A stretch of DNA of 64,000 bases from JBDRED01 sp043820025 [NCBI: Elusimicrobiota bacterium] (GTDB lineage: Bacteria > RUG730 > JBDRED01), in assembly GCA_043820025.1 (NCBI GenBank), contig JBDRED010000021.1:1-64000 (forward strand), given 5' to 3'. Position numbers and translations under genes: made by a program. The stretch's first letter is position 1. The number at the start of each line of letters is the position of its first letter. This document shows positions 37,692 through 44,302 of this stretch, in pieces. The notes beneath the pieces are model-generated. The model did not search any database, had not been told where the DNA came from, and saw nothing but the letters and a program-made list of their open reading frames with translations.

Positions 37692-38528
37692 TTAACTTAA
37701 CGCTTGAACCTTTGCGCTTATAATTCTATTTACTATTTCCAAAAACGCTTTTTTTGACTCTGTATGTTTTTCAAATAACACAAACGGTTTTCCTGTATCG
37801 CCTGAATGAACAATTTCTATCTCAAAAGGTATTTTTCCAAGGAAAGGCACGTGCAAATCATGCGCAGCCTTTTCTCCGCCGCCTTCTTTGAAAATAGCTG
37901 TTTTTTCTCCGCAATGCGGACATACAAACCCGCTCATATTTTCAATCACTCCTGCAACCGGTATGCCCAGTTTTTTCGCAAACAATACGCTTTTTCGTGA
38001 ATCAAGTATTGCAACATCCTGAGGAGTAGTCACAATAACAACTCCTGCAGCATTTGGTATGAGCTGGCATACGCTCAATGTCTCATCGCCGGTACCCGGA
38101 GGACAATCGATAATCAAATAATCCAATTCTCCCCAATTAACCTCTGTCAAAAATTGTTTTATAACATTTCCTTTAATCGGCCCTCTCCAAATAATAGGAT
38201 CATCGGGATGCACGCCCATTAAGGCTAAGCTCATTGCTTTTAAATGCGGGGTAACCTCAATAGTATCTATTCCAAACTCAGATTGAACGACGCAATCTTT
38301 TTCAATACCGAGCATTTTTGCAATATTCGGTCCATGTATATCAACATCCAAGATACCAACTTTATTATTTTGAAGAGAAAGCGCGTATGCAAGATTAACA
38401 GCAACAGATGTTTTTCCAACTCCGCCTTTTCCGCTCATAACAATAAAGACATTCTTTATTTTTGACATTTTAAATTTCAATAGCATTTCTTTATCTTGTG
38501 TTTGATCTTGACTGCAACCTGTATTCAT
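37692..38528 (-). CDS. mrp: Mrp/NBP35 family Fe-S cluster carrier ATPase
   Basis: 278 residues. Deviant Walker A GKGGVGKTSVAVNLA (residues about 33-47), DVDIHGPNIAKML, Walker B-like DYLIIDCPPGTGDE, and the cluster-binding VCPHCGE CxxC motif near 203-206. Mrp/ApbC proteins bind and pass a [4Fe-4S] cluster in the cytosol. The N-terminal extension MNTGCSQDQTQDKE precedes the fold. In this cluster the partners are two ferredoxin-MinD proteins and two NifX-like proteins, as in ORP loci. Confidence 0.93.
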   Translation of the reverse strand: MNTGCSQDQTQDKEMLLKFKMSKIKNVFIVMSGKGGVGKTSVAVNLAYALSLQNNKVGILDVDIHGPNIAKMLGIEKDCVVQSEFGIDTIEVTPHLKAMSLALMGVHPDDPIIWRGPIKGNVIKQFLTEVNWGELDYLIIDCPPGTGDETLSVCQLIPNAAGVVIVTTPQDVAILDSRKSVLFAKKLGIPVAGVIENMSGFVCPHCGEKTAIFKEGGGEKAAHDLHVPFLGKIPFEIEIVHSGDTGKPFVLFEKHTESKKAFLEIVNRIISAKVQALS

Positions 38529-38618
38529 AAAATTCTCCTTGTTAAGATTTTAAAAGATAATCCGCAATCTCTCTATTAAATGTATTCACGGAAAACATAG
38601 AACAATGCAGATGATTTT

Positions 38619-39479
38619 CTAGCAGATTTTACAAATAATTTTATCCCAAATATTTCTTATTTCCTGCGAAACCTTCCCGTCTGTATATTCTACAAGAGGC
38701 ATACACACCACAATTGATTTACTTACAACGCTGTCAAATGATATTAGTCCTAAAATTTCTATGTTATTTTCAGCGCATAATGATTTGACTTTCTCGCAAT
38801 TCTCCAAATTCAAATCAAATTTGTTTATAACGACCTTTGTAGTAATTTTGAAATGTTTTGCGAGTTCCATTACCCTTTGCATATCGTGAATACCCGAAAC
38901 AGTCGGTTCAGTGATAATCACAGCCAAATCGATTCCCGCAAGCGATGCCATAACCGGACAGCCAATACCCGGAGGCCCGTCAATAATCACATAATCCGCT
39001 TTTTTTGCTTCTGCCAATTTTTTTGCTTCGTCACGAATTTTTGCAACGAGCTTGCCCGAATTTTCCTCTGCAATCCCAAGTTTTGCATGCACAAAATCTC
39101 CATACTTGGTTTCTGAAATAAACCATTCGCCCGATATATTATCGCTCATTTTTATTGCGTCAACCGGACATATAATGGAGCAAAAACCACAGCCTTCACA
39201 GGAAATAGGGTCTAAATTAAAATTATCGTCAAACGCCTCAAATCTGCAGACAGTCTTGCATTGTCCGCATTTAATACATAAACTCTCATCAATAACCGCT
39301 GATTTACCGCCAACAAACTTATTTCGCTCTAGAATTTTTGGTTTCAGTAAAATATATAAGTCTGCGGCGTCTACATCGCAGTCAACCATAATCTTATTCT
39401 TTGCCAATACAGCAAAGGAAGCAGTAAGAACTGTCTTACCTGTTCCTCCTTTTCCGCTAATAACCAATATTTGTTTCAT
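38619..39479 (-). CDS. MinD-type ATPase with inserted 2x[4Fe-4S] ferredoxin domain (first copy)
   Basis: 286 residues. Walker A GKGGTGKTVLTASFA near residue 10; VDCDVDAADLYILLKP; then an inserted bacterial ferredoxin domain (residues about 60-115) with CIKCGQCKTVC and CEGCGFCSIICPVDAIK; then YVIIDGPPGIGCPVMAS and VITEPTVSGIHDM. Proteins of this type are found in ORP operons and Fe-S or metal-cofactor loci of anaerobes. Probably an ATP-driven Fe-S carrier or reductase. Paralogue of the next gene; the two likely form a heterodimer (inference). Confidence 0.92.
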   Translation of the reverse strand: MKQILVISGKGGTGKTVLTASFAVLAKNKIMVDCDVDAADLYILLKPKILERNKFVGGKSAVIDESLCIKCGQCKTVCRFEAFDDNFNLDPISCEGCGFCSIICPVDAIKMSDNISGEWFISETKYGDFVHAKLGIAEENSGKLVAKIRDEAKKLAEAKKADYVIIDGPPGIGCPVMASLAGIDLAVIITEPTVSGIHDMQRVMELAKHFKITTKVVINKFDLNLENCEKVKSLCAENNIEILGLISFDSVVSKSIVVCMPLVEYTDGKVSQEIRNIWDKIICKIC

Positions 39480-39519
39480 TAGATCTTACCTCTGCCGCAT
39501 ACAAAAACGTCTACCTTTG

Positions 39520-40386
39520 TCATACAAACCTCCTGGAAATTTCATTAAATAATTCTTGGAAATCTTTTTTATATTCCGGCAATGCCTGAAGAATAGAAAT
39601 ACCTTTTGAATATGCATAAGCTATTTTTTTATCAAATGGAATTTTCATTAGAACATCAATATTTTCATTTTTACAATATTTTTCTGTTTTCATATCGCCT
39701 ATATCTGACCGATTTATCACTACGCCAAATGGTATTTTTAATTTTCTTATAACTTCTACAGCCAGCATTAAATCATTAAGGCCAAACGGCGTAGGCTCTG
39801 TGACTAAAACGCAAAAGCCGCTTTCTTTAACTGCCGCAATAACAGGGCATGAAGTCCCGGGAGGCGCGTCTATAATCACTGTCCGGCGAGGATTAATAAA
39901 TCTCTTAACCTGCTTTATAAGCGCCGGAGACATTATCTCGCCAATTGACAATCTTCCTGATACAAACTTTATTCCATCCCTATTGCCAATTTCTATGCTC
40001 CCGATTTTTTTCCCAATTTCTTTTATAGCTTTTTTGGGGCAAATATACGCGCATGCGCCACAGCTATGACAAAGATGCGGAAAGGTTAATACATTGCCTT
40101 TTTTATCATTATTTCCCGGTATAACAGCTATCGCATTGTATGCGCATACTGTTCTGCATTTGCCGCAATAATTACATAATGTTTCATCAATATACGGCGC
40201 AAGAACTACCGCATCAATCTTCTCGTCAATTATAGGCTTTAAAAATAAATGCGCATTTGGTTCTTCAACATCACAATCAAGAAACCAGGCGTTATTTAAA
40301 GCTAATGCGAGATTTACAGCTATTGTTGTTTTACCTGTTCCGCCTTTCCCGCTTGCGATTGATATAATACGGTTATTTATGTCCAT
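39520..40386 (-). CDS. MinD-type ATPase with inserted 2x[4Fe-4S] ferredoxin domain (second copy)
   Basis: 288 residues, same plan as its neighbour: GKGGTGKTTIAVNLA Walker A, LDCDVEEPNAHLFLKP, ferredoxin insert with CNYCGKCRTVC and CHSCGACAYICPKKAI (residues about 65-110), TVIIDAPPGTSCPVIAAV, VTEPTPFGLNDL. The LDCDVEEPN signature marks the standard member of such pairs. 40 bp separate it from the first copy. Cytosolic; role in Fe-S or metal-cofactor assembly inferred from context. Confidence 0.92.
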   Translation of the reverse strand: MDINNRIISIASGKGGTGKTTIAVNLALALNNAWFLDCDVEEPNAHLFLKPIIDEKIDAVVLAPYIDETLCNYCGKCRTVCAYNAIAVIPGNNDKKGNVLTFPHLCHSCGACAYICPKKAIKEIGKKIGSIEIGNRDGIKFVSGRLSIGEIMSPALIKQVKRFINPRRTVIIDAPPGTSCPVIAAVKESGFCVLVTEPTPFGLNDLMLAVEVIRKLKIPFGVVINRSDIGDMKTEKYCKNENIDVLMKIPFDKKIAYAYSKGISILQALPEYKKDFQELFNEISRRFV

Positions 40387-40418
40387 GCTATTAACACTTC
40401 CTGTTTATCGTCATATCC

Positions 40419-40751
40419 TTAATTCATTTTTTCAAGTTTGCCTGTTTTGTACTGTTCAATTACATTTTTTATACCGCCGCCATTTGATAAATATATTTCT
40501 ATGCCGGCTGTCTTGAGAGTATTATATGCATTCTGTCCAACCTTACCTGTTAGTACGGCCTTTACGCCGCTTGAAATAACCGACTGAGCAGATTGTATTC
40601 CGGCTCCGCCTGTAAGATTTACATTAGTATTTTCTACTGCCTTAAATTCGTTTGTATCAGTATCAAAAATTATAAAATACGCGCACCGTCCAAATCTCAT
40701 ATCAAGATTTGATTCTAATGTTTTCCCTTCGGATGTAATACATATCTTCAT
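40419..40751 (-). CDS. NifX/NifB-C-terminal-like (dinitrogenase FeMo-cofactor family) protein, ORP-like
   Basis: 110 residues: starts MKICITSEGKTLESNLDMRF, then GRCAYFIIFDTD, GAGIQSAQSVISSGVKAVLT and GQNAYNTLKTAGIEIYL. This is the small NifX/NafY/ORP fold, which binds metal clusters such as the Mo-Cu cluster of orange protein. There are no nitrogenase genes here, so nitrogen fixation is not implied. AAAGGAG ribosome site; 15 bp after the next upstream paralogue. Confidence 0.9.
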   Translation of the reverse strand: MKICITSEGKTLESNLDMRFGRCAYFIIFDTDTNEFKAVENTNVNLTGGAGIQSAQSVISSGVKAVLTGKVGQNAYNTLKTAGIEIYLSNGGGIKNVIEQYKTGKLEKMN

Positions 40752-40766
40752 TATGATTCTCCTTTT

Positions 40767-41129
40767 TTATTGGCATTCGCCATGTTCTTTACATCCTTCT
40801 ATGCCTTTAAGGCTGTTTTTTAGAAGTAATTCAATGCCGTCTTTTGCAGAGCCGCTATATCCAAATATTTCTATGTTTGCCATTGCAAATTTTTGCTGCG
40901 CGCCCATGCCCATACCGCCTGCAATAACATGCGTTATGTTATGTTTTAATATCTCATCAACCGCGACACATCCTCCGCCTCCATGCGCGGCAGTATTTGG
41001 AACAACCTTATTATTTTTTATTTTGCCGTCTTCAATATCTACAATTAAAAAATATTTACACTGTCCAAAATGCTGAGATACTTCGCTCAACAATCCTTGT
41101 TCATCGTCCAACGTTATTCCTATTCTCAT
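40767..41129 (-). CDS. NifX/ORP-like protein with His/Gly-rich loop
   Basis: 120 residues, same fold (MRIGITLDDEQGLLSEVSQH, then FGQCKYFLIVDIED). It has a distinctive AAHGGGGCVAVDEILKHNIT segment and VIAGGMGMGAQQKFAMANIE, and ends in CKEHGEC, a possible metal-binding tail. Paralogue of the next gene. Probably a metal-cluster carrier used with the MinD-type ATPases. Confidence 0.9.
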   Translation of the reverse strand: MRIGITLDDEQGLLSEVSQHFGQCKYFLIVDIEDGKIKNNKVVPNTAAHGGGGCVAVDEILKHNITHVIAGGMGMGAQQKFAMANIEIFGYSGSAKDGIELLLKNSLKGIEGCKEHGECQ

Positions 41130-41132
41130 AAA

Positions 41133-41420
41133 TTAGCTCTCCTTTTTTTTTAAAGAATTTATAGTTTGGTTGAGATTATCTAATTCTTGTTTTAGATATT
41201 CAGCGCGCGCAGTTAACGAATCTATATTATTATTTTGTTCGTTGTAACTTCGATTTCTAAAACTTCTATTCAATCCTCTGCCACAGCCTCTTCCAAAACA
41301 AAACAATTTTTCGGTAAAAGACTGCTTATTCTTTTCATCAACAATGCTCACGCAATTCCCCATTCCTTTTCCTGTCATTCGGCCTAATCCATTTGGGCCC
41401 GTTCCATCTAATCTCGGCAT
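41133..41420 (-). CDS. DUF5320 protein
   Basis: 95 residues. N-terminus MPRLDGTGPNGLGRMTGKGM is the Gly-Pro-Met motif of the DUF5320 family, followed by a Cys/Gly/Arg-rich middle (CFGRGCGRGLNR) and a C-terminal coiled coil (residues about 63-93). Members regularly sit next to NifX-like and MinD-type genes in anaerobes. First gene of the cluster; strong AAAGGAGG. Function unknown. Confidence 0.85.
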   Translation of the reverse strand: MPRLDGTGPNGLGRMTGKGMGNCVSIVDEKNKQSFTEKLFCFGRGCGRGLNRSFRNRSYNEQNNNIDSLTARAEYLKQELDNLNQTINSLKKKES

Positions 41421-41444
41421 AATTTATACCTCCTTTTATAATAA

Positions 41445-41459
41445 TGGAAACCATTTTCA
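41445..41459. promoter_or_regulatory. Fur-type operator before the DUF5320/NifX/MinD cluster
   Basis: TGGAAACCATTTTCA, differing by one base from the operator at 41954-41968. It lies 24 bp before the DUF5320 start codon, next to a possible TATAAA -10 box. Confidence 0.65.
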
Positions 41460-41479
41460 GTTTATAGGCAAAAAATATA

Positions 41480-41938
41480 TTACCTATTCCTGCATTCTGA
41501 ACAAACTCCGGAAAACTGTATCAAATGATTTTTAATTTCAAACTTATATTTCTTAGATAATCCTTTTTCTGTTTTTGTCAATAGTTCTACTTCTTCGTCG
41601 ATAAAATCCTTATAATCAATAATCCGTTTGCATTCTGTGCAGACTAAATGATGATGGTGATTTTTTCCATCTGCTGCATCAACTATTTCATACCGCGCTC
41701 TTCCATCCCCAAAATCAAATTTTTGCAGCATACCCATATTAGCCAATACATCTAATGTTCTATATACTGTTGTTAATCCTATAGATGAATATTTTTTATG
41801 TACTTTTAAATATATTTCTTCAGCGCTTAAATGACCTTTGGTATTAGTCAGAACATCTAAGATTGCTTCTCTTCCTATAGTTATTCTATAACCGCATCCT
41901 CGAAATTTGCCGTGCCATTCATCTTTTCTACAAGACAT
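41480..41938 (-). CDS. Fur-family metal-dependent repressor
   Basis: 152 residues. Winged helix: GYRITIGREAILDVLTNTKG, LTTVYRTLDVLANMGMLQKF; dimerisation and metal domain: HHHHLVCTECKRIIDYKD, and CSECRNR at the end (two CxxC structural zinc motifs). The HHHH-L-C-xx-C pattern is general for Fur/Zur/PerR, so the metal is not assigned. The two matching palindromes before itself and before the downstream cluster suggest autoregulation and control of that cluster. Located 59 bp upstream of DUF5320. Confidence 0.92.
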   Translation of the reverse strand: MSCRKDEWHGKFRGCGYRITIGREAILDVLTNTKGHLSAEEIYLKVHKKYSSIGLTTVYRTLDVLANMGMLQKFDFGDGRARYEIVDAADGKNHHHHLVCTECKRIIDYKDFIDEEVELLTKTEKGLSKKYKFEIKNHLIQFSGVCSECRNR

Positions 41939-41953
41939 TTTATATCTCCTTAA

Positions 41954-41999
41954 TGAAAACCATTTTCAATAAGATACATTAATAAACTTTTTATGTCAA
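41954..41999 (-). promoter_or_regulatory. Promoter and operator of the fur-like gene
   Basis: On the minus strand TTGACA (41994-41999), 17-bp spacer, TATCTT (41971-41976), then the perfect palindrome TGAAAA-CCA-TTTTCA (41954-41968) covering the likely transcription start, 15 bp before the ATG. Fits repression by the gene's own product. Confidence 0.75.
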
Positions 42000-42070
42000 T
42001 AGTAATATTGTAGATACTCTTTGGAAGTTTTAAAGGTTTAATGAGTAATTATAGATTGCGCCATATGCAC

Positions 42071-43027
42071 TTACTCTGAAATTATTTTTAATATGCTTTG
42101 AAAATCTTCCGGTATTTCAGCCTCAAAATACATTCGTTCATTAGTCAACGGATGAGTAAAGCCTAATTTATACGAATGAAGCATAGGCCTTTTTATGTTA
42201 CCCTTAAACATCTTTGGGTTTACTCCATAAACCGGATCTCCGAGAATAGGAAGGCCTATATACTTAAGGTGAACTCGTATTTGATGCGTCCTGCCGGTCT
42301 TAATTGTCACCTCTAACAAATTTATATCATCTTTAAAACTTTTTACTACCTTGTATTTAGTTATTGCAGGCTTAGCTGATGTGTCAGCTGTAACTGTCAT
42401 TTTTTTTCTATTCTGCGCATGGCGTCCGATAGACGCATCAATTATTCCTTCGGTAGATTTTAATTTGCCCTTCACAATCGCTAAATATATTTTCTCAATA
42501 GTCCTGTTATTAAACTGCCTTGCCAGGCCGCTAAGCGCCTTTTCAGTCTTAGCCACAATCATAATCCCGGACGTATCCTTGTCTAATCTATGCACAAGCC
42601 CGGGCCTTATCCATGCCATTGGATCGCGATTGTCCTTTGACGCAGGCAGATCCTTAAAATGATAAACAAGAGCATTAACCAATGTGCCGCCGGTATTGCC
42701 GCACGCAGGATGAACAACCATTCCCGCAGGTTTATTTAATACCACTATCTCATCATCTTCAAAGATAATATTTAGAGGAATATTCTGCGGAATAATTTCT
42801 GTAAACTGCGTATTTTCAATAAGCGATATTTCAATTTCATCGCCATCTCTTAGATGATAACCGGCATTTGATCCTTTTTTATTTACTAAGACATGTGAAT
42901 CTTTAATAAGATTTTTAAAATATGTCCGCGAATATTGCGGATAATTTTTTGAGAGAAAAGCGTCTAAACGCCTGCCTTTAAATTCCATTGAAATAATTAT
43001 TTTTTCATGTTTCATATTATTACTCAT
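42071..43027 (-). CDS. rluD: Ribosomal large-subunit pseudouridine synthase, RluD family
   Basis: 318 residues from ATG 43027 (43015 also possible). N-terminal S4 domain (RLDAFLSKNYPQYSRTYFKN), then catalytic core with HRLDKDTSGIMIVAKTE holding the catalytic Asp, LNKPAGMVVHPACG, GRTHQIRVHLKYIGLPILGD. It converts uridines to pseudouridine in 23S rRNA. Overlaps lgt by 8 bp; the lspA-lgt-rluD order is common in bacteria. Confidence 0.93.
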   Translation of the reverse strand: MSNNMKHEKIIISMEFKGRRLDAFLSKNYPQYSRTYFKNLIKDSHVLVNKKGSNAGYHLRDGDEIEISLIENTQFTEIIPQNIPLNIIFEDDEIVVLNKPAGMVVHPACGNTGGTLVNALVYHFKDLPASKDNRDPMAWIRPGLVHRLDKDTSGIMIVAKTEKALSGLARQFNNRTIEKIYLAIVKGKLKSTEGIIDASIGRHAQNRKKMTVTADTSAKPAITKYKVVKSFKDDINLLEVTIKTGRTHQIRVHLKYIGLPILGDPVYGVNPKMFKGNIKRPMLHSYKLGFTHPLTNERMYFEAEIPEDFQSILKIISE

Positions 43028-43781
43028 CGCCCAAAGCATAGTTATATATTATTACGGCAACCGCTGTTACAAATAATAAAATGCCTATTCCCTGGGTCAT
43101 ACTTAAAACCCCGAGCATACCGCGGTCATCGCCGCGCAAAAATTCTAAAAAGAATCTAAACACCGAGTACATGATAACATAAACGCACAACAGGTACCCG
43201 TTAAATTTATTATGCTTACGCAATTTCCACAACATTAAGAAAATTATTATATCGCCCGCTGACTCAAAAATCTGTACCGGATAAAGCGATACGCCTATGG
43301 GAGCCAAGCTGCGCGGGTCTTTAAACGTAACTCCGCATATACCATGCGTTTCATGCCCATAACAGCATCCTGCAAAAAAACAGCCGATTCTACCAATGGC
43401 CTGGCCAATTATTATTCCGGGCGCAATAGCGTCGCCATAAGCAAATATGCTCTTCACTTTTCTCTGTCGTAAAAATATTACAGAGGCTAAAACAGCTATT
43501 ATAAGCCCGCCGTAAAAAACTAAGCCGCCCTCCCATATTTTAAATACTGCGGTAATATCGCCGGAATAATATTTAATATTCAGCAAAACATAAAATAATC
43601 TTCCGCCAAACACAGCAGATAAAATAATTATCCAAAACAGATCATTAATATTTTTTTCTAAAAGATTTTTTCGCTTTATCTCATTTAGAACAATATACCA
43701 CGCTGCTAAAAACCCAAGCGCAACAAAAAACCCGTAGCTAAAAACCGGTATACCGAATATTTTAAATAAAACCGGATGCAT
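43020..43781 (-). CDS. lgt: Prolipoprotein diacylglyceryl transferase
   Basis: 253 residues from the second of two adjacent ATGs (GGAG six bases upstream). Seven hydrophobic helices. Family signature GRIGCFFAGCCYGHETHGIC and the N-terminal GIPVFSYGFFVALGFLAAWY region; C-terminal FRFFLEFLRGDDRGML. It attaches diacylglycerol from phosphatidylglycerol to the lipobox cysteine of prelipoproteins at the inner membrane. Placed between lspA and rluD, a logical lipoprotein-processing unit. Confidence 0.95.
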   Translation of the reverse strand: MHPVLFKIFGIPVFSYGFFVALGFLAAWYIVLNEIKRKNLLEKNINDLFWIIILSAVFGGRLFYVLLNIKYYSGDITAVFKIWEGGLVFYGGLIIAVLASVIFLRQRKVKSIFAYGDAIAPGIIIGQAIGRIGCFFAGCCYGHETHGICGVTFKDPRSLAPIGVSLYPVQIFESAGDIIIFLMLWKLRKHNKFNGYLLCVYVIMYSVFRFFLEFLRGDDRGMLGVLSMTQGIGILLFVTAVAVIIYNYALGDE

Positions 43782-43832
43782 CATTACTCCTTTCTCTCAG
43801 CGCAAGCTGAGCGCTTTGCGGCTCTAAAATTA

Positions 43833-44301
43833 TTATTTGATTCGTTCCGAACGCGCATAATACCAGAAACTTAATACTGCGGCTATTGTTATGCATGAAT
43901 CAGCTGTATTAAACACCGGCCAAACATGAAAAATCAATAAAATCAACTACATTGCCTCGAAATATTCTGTCAAAAATATTTCCTAAACCGCCGCCGATAA
44001 ACAAACCTAAAAGCAGAGCGCATGGCAGTTTTGGATTTATTTTTTTACAATATAGTATTAATTTATTGCATGAGATTATTAATCCAAGAATCAGTAATGA
44101 AGAAAATACCAAAAAAAACAGATTGAGGCCTCTGCCTAAACCGAACGCTACTCCGGTATTTCTTATATGGGTAAAAGAAACAATATTAGGAATTATTTGT
44201 TTAGAAGCGCCAAGCGCGATTGTCTTTAAAACTATAAATTTTGATATTTGATCAAAAGAAAAAACCAAAGAAGAGTATAAAAACACCTTTTTCATCAGCA
44301 T
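43833..44301 (-). CDS. lspA: Lipoprotein signal peptidase, C-terminus shifted by +1 frameshift
   Basis: The first frame starts at 44301 (MLMKKVFLYSSLVFSFDQIS) and runs through GVAFGLGRGLN, GGGLGNIFDRIFRGNVVDFI to FSCLAGV, where it stops at 43909 after 130 residues. In the next frame the sequence continues as HVWPVFNTADSCITIAAVLS to a stop at 43833. One T too many in a run of five (near 43925-43930) explains the break; repaired length is 155, normal for LspA. The lost part has the FNxAD motif with one of the two catalytic aspartates, so the unrepaired product would be inactive. Confidence 0.87.
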
Positions 44302-44302
44302 A

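Noticed and set aside
40419-41129. Nitrogen fixation locus
   Set aside because: The NifX-like proteins occur without nifHDK or nifB; the context fits ORP-type Fe-S clusters.
43909-44301. A naturally short LspA of 130 residues
   Set aside because: The missing FNTAD part is present immediately downstream in the next frame.
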